Translations under genes and position numbers: made by a program
Notes under the pieces: generated by a model
Told to the model about the DNA's origin: nothing
Databases searched by the model: none
The model's input: the letters and a program-made list of their open reading frames with translations, nothing else
From: CALLVY01 sp937899855
GTDB lineage: Bacteria; Bacteroidota; Bacteroidia; Chitinophagales; Saprospiraceae
Length of the DNA stretch: 40,190 bases
Direction: 5' to 3'
NCBI GenBank assembly: GCA_039820405.1
Contig: JBCBQC010000056.1
Location: 1-40,190, forward strand
Shown here: positions 35,064 through 40,190 of the stretch, in pieces
How positions within the stretch are numbered: position 1 is the first letter of the stretch
How the letters are laid out: each line of letters opens with the position of its first letter

Positions 35064-36035
35064 CTAGTGGGGCATGGGCCGGTGTTCGCGCAAGTCGGAC
35101 TGGGACTGCCGGTAGCGGGCCAGTTGGCCGTTGAACTCCCCGATGGTATTGACGGACTTGATCAGCTCGTAGTACTTGATCTGGGGCACCAGCTTTTGCA
35201 ATTCAAAGGCCCAATAGATCGTCATCAAGGGATTGATCCACAATTCGCTGCCCCAGGTACGAGCGGTACGGTGGTAATTGCCGTATTCCCCCTCCAGGGC
35301 ACTGGCGATGGAGTTGGCAACGATGCTCTGGATCTGAGGCATCCGGTCGTTGGCGTAGCGAACCGCCGCCAGGAAGGCCTGGCTTTCCTCCATCTCCTCA
35401 ATCAGGTGAAAACTCCCCAGGAAGGCTCCCTCCCGCGCCAGATGGGCGACGTTTTCCAAAAAGCGATAGTGCGAGACCCCGTGGAAATGGTCAATCCCAA
35501 AACCGATACTGAGCAAGAATTGTCGGTCGATGGCACACTGAAAAACCGCCGCCATCGAGCAAACGTCCTCCTGCGGCGTTCCCAAACCCGCTTCGTCACC
35601 CAACATCAAACTGTCCGTACCGCCATCGACCAAAACCACCGTATCGATGGCGTGGGTCGCCAGCAAATACTGGTACGCGGCGCGCAGCGGTTGTACCCCA
35701 ATGCGGTCGAAGGCGTACAGCTCGACACGTTCTCCCCGGCGCTCCAACCACGCTTGGAGGTGGGCCTCGGGAAAGTAGTTGCGCCCGGAGCGGTCCACAT
35801 CGTTGGCGCGTATCCGGTAGCAGTAGGGAAAAACCAATTCGGCGGAGGTCTGGTCGAGCCAGGTGAAGGAAAAATTGGCGAGGATCACCTTTTTCCCCGC
35901 CCGCCGCAAACTGAAGTAAAGCGGCAGGCCACTGTAAATGTCAAAGCCCCCACCAGCTCCCGCCAGCAAAATGGTTTGACTATCGGCCAGTCGATCAAAG
36001 AATGGAATGCGGTGTAGGGAATAGGCTGCGGACAT
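35064..36035 (-). CDS. DUF1152-family protein
   Basis: Start chosen at ATG 36035, giving 323 residues; an ATG at 36101 would add 22 unrelated residues. The N-terminal TILLAGAGGGFDIYSGLPLY looks like a nucleotide-binding glycine loop after a first beta-strand, and VVLVDGGTDSLMLGDEAGLG is the other strong block; both fit my memory of DUF1152, whose biochemical role is not established. The remainder has alternating strands and helices of a Rossmann-like domain and a helical C-terminus. It is the first gene of a probable two-gene unit with the ATP-grasp gene. Other options are an NAD(P)-binding or amidase-like protein; I do not assign an activity. Confidence 0.75.
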   Translation of the reverse strand: MSAAYSLHRIPFFDRLADSQTILLAGAGGGFDIYSGLPLYFSLRRAGKKVILANFSFTWLDQTSAELVFPYCYRIRANDVDRSGRNYFPEAHLQAWLERRGERVELYAFDRIGVQPLRAAYQYLLATHAIDTVVLVDGGTDSLMLGDEAGLGTPQEDVCSMAAVFQCAIDRQFLLSIGFGIDHFHGVSHYRFLENVAHLAREGAFLGSFHLIEEMEESQAFLAAVRYANDRMPQIQSIVANSIASALEGEYGNYHRTARTWGSELWINPLMTIYWAFELQKLVPQIKYYELIKSVNTIGEFNGQLARYRQSQSDLREHRPMPH

Positions 36036-36673
36036 TGTTTTGGTACTTGGGCAATCCACGTCGACCCGAGCGCATTGGATTGCTGTGAAAAAATAGCTCA
36101 CTTAACCATACGTTACTCATCTATCCTAGTCCCCACTCCAGCGGGGCTTCGACATCATTTCCTTTCCAGGAGCGCGTCCCGGGTCGTGCCTTACCAATCC
36201 CACGACGGACTTGGTGGCCCTCGTCTACGGTGGGCAAGCCCTGACCCAAGCCGTAGAACGTCAGGGCAGCAGCGGAGGGTTCCAAAACCGCATCAAAATT
36301 CCGTACCAGCGAGCGCCCGGGACCGCATTGCTACCCCCATCAGGATCGTCGATACGGCTGCTTCATTTGGCTTTTCTCTCCTCGCCGAAGTGACGTATTA
36401 GGGCAGGCGGATCGTCCTGAATCGGGAATTGGTGGGGGGGCGTACGGCACTTTTGCCCTTCCCTGGCACCGGATACCCATACCCTACACGTGCAGAATGA
36501 GGGTGGGCAACGTTGAGCAAGACGGGTACTACTGGGGAACTCATCTTGAGACGGTAGCCAACCCGCAGTGGTGACTAGAAGCGACCTTCTGGTGGTAGGT
36601 CGTAGGTCGTAGGGGGCGGGAACAATTTTGGAGAATGAGTATTAACGCCCTCCTGCCAATGGGGAGGGGCGGG

Positions 36674-36717
36674 CCTCAGCTGGCGGGAGGGTGATCTGGT
36701 CCGCCCGGTTGCTGAGG
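36674..36717. repeat. Two-level inverted repeat
   Basis: Outer arms CCTCAGC (36674-36680) and GCTGAGG (36711-36717) are perfect; inside them GGCGG (36682-36686) can pair with CCGCC (36701-36705). This GC-rich hairpin ends 50 bases before the promoter of the oxygenase gene. No T run follows, so it is not a clear terminator. Confidence 0.5.
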
Positions 36718-36766
36718 CGGCAGTGGGGAGGAGGTAGCTTGGGACAAAGAAATCGCGGACAAATTT

Positions 36767-36794
36767 TTGCGGCCCCGAGATATTGCGTACTTTG
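36767..36794 (+). promoter_or_regulatory. Promoter of the oxygenase gene
   Basis: TTG (36767-36769, within TTTTTG), an 18-base spacer, then TACTTTG (36788-36794). It differs from the Bacteroidota consensus only by one base less inside TAnnTTTG. The same TTG-N18-TAnTTTG arrangement occurs before the LKGG-peptide gene. The predicted leader is about 35 bases. Confidence 0.5.
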
Positions 36795-36833
36795 TATGAG
36801 ATTCCGTTTTCATCAACCCCAAACCCTCCCCCA

Positions 36834-37427
36834 ATGACCCAAACCAAGCCCAACGTTGAACTGAGCCCGGACCGCATCAAACTGCCCTTCACCTTCGACG
36901 TTGCCCAACTGCAAGCCGAGGTACAGCAAATCTCGAAAAATGCCTTTGTCTACTATAAGGTGATCCAACTGCGGGCGCCCGCCTTTATGGTCGACACCTC
37001 GATTCCGCAACCGCCACCGGTGGGTGATTTTGCCGATGGCTCCTGGACCGACTGGCTCGACACCCCGGATCTCATCAACTCGCCCTACCTCAGTAGCGTC
37101 ATCGACACCTTCCGCCAACACACCAAAGTAACACTGGTTCGCCTGCTGCGTTTAGCCCCGGGTGCGGTGGTCAAGGAGCATACCGATCCCACCCTGGGAC
37201 TGGAAATTCCCAAGTCCGTAATTCGCCTGACCATACCCATTTTTTCGGCCGATAATGTGGAATTTTTCCTCAACGATACGGTCGTCCCCATGCAAGTGGG
37301 CGAATGTTGGTACCTCCGGCTGACCGATCCCCATCGCGTGGTCAACCCCGGCCCCGGCGAGCGAGTCAACCTAACCATCGACATGATTCCCAACGCCTGG
37401 GTCAAGTCCCTGATCCTGGGCGATTAG
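36834..37427 (+). CDS. Aspartyl/asparaginyl beta-hydroxylase-type 2-oxoglutarate/Fe(II) oxygenase
   Basis: Start chosen at ATG 36834; the frame is open upstream to 36783 but that lies at the predicted transcription start. 197 residues. The core is a double-stranded beta-helix: RLAPGAVVKEHTDPTLGL with His116 and Asp118, RLTIPIFSADNVEFFL with Arg131, ECWYLRLTDPHRVVN with His167, and GERVNLTIDM with Arg177. His116 and His167 are the expected iron ligands, Arg177 the likely 2-oxoglutarate anchor. The family hydroxylates Asp or Asn in proteins or peptides, and members occur in peptide biosynthesis loci. It diverges from the DUF1152 gene and converges on the small peptide gene. Substrate not shown. 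Confidence 0.85.
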   Translation: MTQTKPNVELSPDRIKLPFTFDVAQLQAEVQQISKNAFVYYKVIQLRAPAFMVDTSIPQPPPVGDFADGSWTDWLDTPDLINSPYLSSVIDTFRQHTKVTLVRLLRLAPGAVVKEHTDPTLGLEIPKSVIRLTIPIFSADNVEFFLNDTVVPMQVGECWYLRLTDPHRVVNPGPGERVNLTIDMIPNAWVKSLILGD

Positions 37428-37565
37428 GTCCTTTCCCGAGGACATGGTATCCGATCAATTGCCCCCCAAGGCTTCCACGAGGGAGCGGGTGAGGGACTGG
37501 ACCTTGAGTTGGGGCAAAGGGGTTCCATTTCTCGACATTTATCCGAGATTATTACCTTTTTTTGT

Positions 37566-37620
37566 GTTGTAAATGCCCAGTCTACCTCGTATGGACACTT
37601 AGTAATCAGGCACTTACAAC
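37566..37620. repeat. Long imperfect inverted repeat
   Basis: GTTGTAAATGCC (37566-37577) and GGCACTTACAAC (37609-37620) match in 11 of 12 positions with 31 bases between. A T-rich tract (TTTTTTT) lies just left of it. It could be a transcript structure, a mini-element with inverted ends, or chance. Confidence 0.5.
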
Positions 37621-37681
37621 GTCAGAAATTAGAAAATTTTGACTCTTAGGGTATTTCGTGCTAAGTGCCAAAATGTATTAT

Positions 37682-37722
37682 ATTCGTCAAAAGACGAATG
37701 GAGATTAGCCGGCTACGGCCGG
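37682..37722. repeat. Two adjacent hairpins behind the LKGG-peptide gene
   Basis: ATTCGTC-AAAA-GACGAAT (37682-37699) is a perfect 7-bp stem; CCGGC-TACG-GCCGG (37709-37722) is a perfect 5-bp stem. Both lie 30-70 bases beyond the stop of the minus-strand peptide gene and may end or stabilise its transcript, though neither is followed by a clear T run. Confidence 0.5.
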
Positions 37723-37752
37723 AATTAGCTTTGAATCGGGAAAATTTTGGGC

Positions 37753-37905
37753 TTAGAGTACATCGGTATCCACAATGATGATTTCCGTTGCATTTTGCTG
37801 CTGTTCCTCCTCGGCGGTAGTCTGTCCGTCTCCACCTTTCAGGTACCGTTGCTGGATTGTGCTTAAGATTTGGGTGTTCTTCTTCTGAAGCTGAGAAAGA
37901 TTCAT
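37753..37905 (-). CDS. 50-residue peptide with LKGG (double-glycine-like) motif
   Basis: Complete small gene, ATG 37905 to TAA 37753. The first 25 residues (MNLSQLQKKNTQILSTIQQR then YLKGG) form an amphipathic helix ending in Lys-Gly-Gly, like the leaders of Bacteroidota ribosomal natural-product precursors that are cut after Gly-Gly by peptidase-containing ABC exporters. The remaining 25 residues are rich in Thr, Glu, Gln and Asp (TTAEEEQQQ, then TEIIIVDTDVL) and have no Cys. A promoter TTG-N18-TAATTTG lies about 50 bases upstream. It diverges from the HTH-like/helical-repeat gene and faces the oxygenase. No exporter is in the window. Alternatives are a signalling peptide or a small regulatory protein; coding status rests on motif, promoter and intact frame. 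Confidence 0.6.
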   Translation of the reverse strand: MNLSQLQKKNTQILSTIQQRYLKGGDGQTTAEEEQQQNATEIIIVDTDVL

Positions 37906-37955
37906 ATCAAGGTATTTTGTGTTTAAAAATCTGCCTTGGGTCCTTTCTCTTAGAT

Positions 37956-37983
37956 CAAATTACCGAAAGGGGGAGCAGAACAA
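37956..37983 (-). promoter_or_regulatory. Promoter of the LKGG-peptide gene
   Basis: On the minus strand TTG (37981-37983), an 18-base spacer and TAATTTG (37956-37962). It has the same spacing and the same 7-base -7 form as the oxygenase promoter. It gives a leader of about 45 bases. No equally good element was found for the divergent gene at 38098. Confidence 0.5.
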
Positions 37984-38097
37984 TTAGACGACGTGGTAGC
38001 GAGGGGAATGCTATTATTAGGGATAAAAATGGGGTGGCTTTCTAAGCAAAGGACTAGTAATCAAAACATTATAAACAGCAAAAACTCAATCTAAAGA

Positions 38098-39522
38098 ATG
38101 AAAGAACTCCGTAAGTTATTAGCAAAGATTGATCCAGAAATACTAAGCAAACGCGAACGAGAGCTCCTCAGATTGATCATGAGTGGAGTGGATCGCAGCG
38201 ATCGTCAGGTGGCCGATTTGATGTGGCCCAAAGATAAGCACCAGATTGTATATCTCCGCCAAACCAAGGACCGTATTATGCGCCATTTGGGCCACGTCGT
38301 GATGGATTTGAAGGAAAATTCGCCCTACCAAGGCCGCGTGGCCGAGTGCCACAAGGAGTTTATGGCCCTCCAAATCCTACGCTCCCTGGGCATGCGCCAA
38401 GAACTGGTGTTCTACGCCGAACGCCTGATTCGCCGGGCCCAGCGGCTCGAGCTGAGCGACATCATCACCGCCGTTGCCGACGCCCTCTATCTCCACTACG
38501 GCAGCTTGGTTGGCGACTCGGTGAAAGCCAAGAAATACCTGGCGCTGGCTGAGGAGTACGAACGCATCCAACTCGCCGAACGCAAGGCTCAACGCCGGTT
38601 TATCGGCCTGGCCAATCACTTCACGCGCTCCTACGTCGGCAATGCCCGGGTGCTCGAAGAGGCGCACATTACGGCTCGCGAGCTACACGCCGGCTTGGAG
38701 GAACACACCAGCTTCCGCTATCGCTTTTACACCTACTACGTCATCGCCCTCTACGCCCAGCTCAACAGCGACAAGCGCATGCTCACCGATATTTGCGACG
38801 AAGCCCTGGTCTTTTTCCAAGGCAAAACCTACCCCATCCCCGATGCCGTCCACTTCCTCTTTGGCTTCGAACTGCGGGTGGGGCTCGCCCTCAAGACGAA
38901 GGACTACCCGCTGGCCCGCCGGGCCGTCCGCATGGGACTCGAACTGGCCGAAAACATTCCCTACCACTACTCGATCTGCCTGAGTTACCAAGCCATGATT
39001 GGCTTCCACGAAGGCGACGACGAGTCGGTGATCGCCGCCATCGACGCCAGTCGGGACTACCGCGATTTTCCCGCCCTCCGCGAGCAATGGCTCATCATCG
39101 ACGCCTTCGCCCGCTTCCTCGAAATCGATGCCGACAGCCCCTTCCGGCTCGGCAAGTTCCTCAACGAGGTGCCCCTCTATTCCCAAGACAAACAGGGCCT
39201 CAACATCACCATCCTGGTCATCCAAGTCCTCTTCTACATCAAACGCCGCCAATTCGGTGCCCTGATCGACCGCTGGGATGCCCTACGCAAGTATTCCAGT
39301 CGCTACCTCAAGAAGGACCACACCTTCCGCAGCGCCTGCTTCCTCAAGATGATCTTGATGCTGCCCGCCCACAATTTTCACCCCGTAGCGATCGAACGGC
39401 ACACCGCTCCCCTACTCAAGAAATTGAAGGAGTACCCGGAATCGGATGTGGAGATCGTGCCCTACGAGCGCCTGTGGCGGAAGGTGGTGACTTGTGTGGA
39501 GGAGTACCATTATTCGGGGTAG
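38098..39522 (+). CDS. Helical-repeat protein with HTH-like N-terminus, possible regulator
   Basis: 474 residues from ATG 38098. Residues about 15-75 (LSKRERELLRLIMSGVDRSD, then RQVADLMWPKD, then YLRQTKDRIMRHL) read like a winged-helix or LuxR-type helix-turn-helix: a first helix with the S-x-RE-x-E-L-L pattern, a QVADLM positioning helix and a basic recognition helix. The rest is an all-helical TPR-like solenoid (AVADALYLHYG, KAKKYLALAEEYERI, LARRAVRMGLELAENI). HTH plus TPR is the architecture of RRNPP peptide-sensing regulators of Gram-positive bacteria. It diverges from the small LKGG-peptide gene with a 192-base spacer. It resembles the product of 8071-9480 in length and layout, so it may instead belong to a lineage-specific family without peptide partner. 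Confidence 0.75.
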   Translation: MKELRKLLAKIDPEILSKRERELLRLIMSGVDRSDRQVADLMWPKDKHQIVYLRQTKDRIMRHLGHVVMDLKENSPYQGRVAECHKEFMALQILRSLGMRQELVFYAERLIRRAQRLELSDIITAVADALYLHYGSLVGDSVKAKKYLALAEEYERIQLAERKAQRRFIGLANHFTRSYVGNARVLEEAHITARELHAGLEEHTSFRYRFYTYYVIALYAQLNSDKRMLTDICDEALVFFQGKTYPIPDAVHFLFGFELRVGLALKTKDYPLARRAVRMGLELAENIPYHYSICLSYQAMIGFHEGDDESVIAAIDASRDYRDFPALREQWLIIDAFARFLEIDADSPFRLGKFLNEVPLYSQDKQGLNITILVIQVLFYIKRRQFGALIDRWDALRKYSSRYLKKDHTFRSACFLKMILMLPAHNFHPVAIERHTAPLLKKLKEYPESDVEIVPYERLWRKVVTCVEEYHYSG

Positions 39523-39610
39523 GGAGCTTGGATGCCACTTATTCAGCGGGATAACTGAGAATAACTTTTGGATGCTTAGTTTTAGTAATACCAAACTAAA
39601 CCTGATCATC

Positions 39611-39841
39611 ATGAAATATCAAATGCAAATCTTACTGGTGGGAATGGCCCTGATGACGCTGGTAAACTACGCCATCGGCAGTACGGGAACCAATCACAAC
39701 GCTATCCTGGTCTTTAATATCGTACTGCTCCTCGTGGGACTGCGGATCGTATTTTACGGATTCCAGCCGCCGGGACAGGGGACTTGGATTCAACGTTACC
39801 AGCACCGCAATCAATTGTTTAGGAAGCGTTGGGAGCGTTAG
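39611..39841 (+). CDS. Small inner-membrane protein
   Basis: Start chosen at ATG 39611, which opens the first hydrophobic helix; the frame is open earlier without sense. 76 residues with two membrane segments (MQILLVGMALMTLVNYAIG and ILVFNIVLLLVGLRIVFYG) joined by a short polar loop, then a basic tail (RYQHRNQLFRKRW), so both ends are probably cytoplasmic. Family unknown. It lies 88 bases after the HTH-like gene and overlaps the convergent right-edge gene by 23 bases at the 3' ends. The nearby spacer 39523-39610 shows no clear terminator. Confidence 0.6.
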   Translation: MKYQMQILLVGMALMTLVNYAIGSTGTNHNAILVFNIVLLLVGLRIVFYGFQPPGQGTWIQRYQHRNQLFRKRWER

Positions 39842-40190
39842 GTGGCTGTCTACAGGATTTAATAGCTCTCAAAAGATTAGCAGTGGTACGTTCATGAGAC
39901 AGGATCGCGTCATTTAGCTTGGAAATAACGTCCCGATTGAATTCATCCCAACTCATTTCCTCGACTTTAAAACCACCCCTGGAGGAATTCACCCAATCCA
40001 CACATCTATTGCTGGCATCTTCTGGTATCTCCAGATCCTGCACGGGCCAAATCATCAGATGACTTTTGGGAATTTGGGCACGCATTAATACTGCCAAATA
40101 AGAATGTATCCAAGTACCTCCCCCAGGTTTTTGACTGGAATCTACCATACCCTGATCGAGCAGCTGAAAAAAACGACGTACGTCTTCATG
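39819..40190 (-). CDS. Protein of unknown function, 5' end cut by the right edge
   Basis: The minus-strand frame is open to the edge (the residues before Met at 40148 read HEDVRRFFQLLDQG), so the start is probably outside the window. About 123 C-terminal residues are visible: a mixed part with GGGTWIHSYLAVLMRAQ and LMIWPVQDLEIPED, then a helical tail (MSWDEFNRDVISKLNDAILS). No motif is recognised. Base composition is lower in GC than most neighbours, which could mean transfer. A part of a larger enzyme or conflict-system effector is possible but unsupported. Confidence 0.6.
   Translation of the reverse strand, partial: HEDVRRFFQLLDQGMVDSSQKPGGGTWIHSYLAVLMRAQIPKSHLMIWPVQDLEIPEDASNRCVDWVNSSRGGFKVEEMSWDEFNRDVISKLNDAILSHERTTANLLRAIKSCRQPPNAPNAS

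Larger units (their letters stand above)
36036..36833. other. 798-base intergenic region, mostly unexplained
   Basis: No convincing gene on either strand; plus-strand frames at 36075-36401 and 36211-36393 lack recognisable protein character. The region holds a tandem of 2.7 copies of GTAGGTC (36595-36613), the inverted repeat at 36674-36717 and a good plus-strand promoter at 36767-36794. The upstream 400 bases show nothing I can name and could be decayed coding DNA. Confidence 0.55.
37428..37752. other. 325-base region between the oxygenase and peptide genes, rich in inverted repeats
   Basis: No gene seen. It contains a long imperfect inverted repeat (37566-37620) and two adjacent hairpins (37682-37722), described separately. 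A small hairpin, GTCCT/AGGAC, right after the oxygenase stop lacks a T run. Confidence 0.5.

Noticed and set aside
36211..36393. 60-codon plus-strand frame in the long spacer
   Set aside because: Composition is unlike a folded protein, there is no promoter or start context, and overlapping frames are equally open.
1..40190. tRNA, rRNA, insertion sequence, prophage or integron features
   Set aside because: Looked for T-loop signatures, transposase or integrase motifs and attachment-site-like repeats; none found apart from the dispersed repeat.

Overview
The window looks like chromosomal DNA of a Bacteroidota bacterium, most likely of the Saprospiria (Lewinella type). Direct signs are a type IX secretion (T9SS) C-terminal sorting domain, a TonB-dependent receptor with a carboxypeptidase-like N-terminal domain, a Bacteroidota lipobox, almost no Shine-Dalgarno sequences, and promoters of the TTG-N18..20-TAn(n)TTTG type. 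The taxonomic level below phylum is inference. I see no rRNA, tRNA, CRISPR array, transposase or phage module.

Layout. 0-8 kb: a plus-strand operon of three large proteins (pentapeptide+LRR, cut by the left edge; pentapeptide+beta-helix+Gly-rich; a 1,176-residue protein of unknown family), closed by a strong terminator. 8-10.2 kb: a minus-strand pair, an SDR reductase and a helical-repeat protein. 10.4-18.2 kb: a secreted alpha/beta hydrolase, then a TonB receptor, a sodium:solute symporter, a KASIII-like enzyme without its His and Asn, and an acyl-CoA ligase. The last four read as one uptake-and-activation operon for a carboxylic acid. 18.5-22.5 kb: a carboxypeptidase-regulatory-like protein, an FG-GAP/UnbV exoprotein with T9SS tail, and a methyltransferase.

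23-27.3 kb: a translesion cassette, DNA polymerase IV plus a short DnaE-type polymerase, with a recognisable promoter overlapped by a palindrome that looks like an operator. 27.4-31.4 kb: a dockerin-like lipoprotein, then a minus-strand run of a TPMT-type methyltransferase, a histidine kinase, a PagL-like lipid A deacylase and a free-standing EAD11-like adaptor. 31.5-34 kb: an MBL hydrolase and a thymidylate kinase with a 200-residue extension.

34-40 kb: an ATP-grasp protein, a DUF1152 protein, an Asp/Asn-hydroxylase-type oxygenase, a 50-codon gene for a peptide with an LKGG motif, a divergent HTH-like/helical-repeat protein, a small membrane protein and a gene cut by the right edge. The peptide gene, the ATP-grasp and the oxygenase together are the best candidate here for an undescribed peptide-modification or peptide-signalling locus.

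A 211-213 bp dispersed repeat occurs twice, 11 kb apart, in the same orientation, both times between genes. It has blocks of perfect identity that coincide with hairpins, separated by variable DNA.
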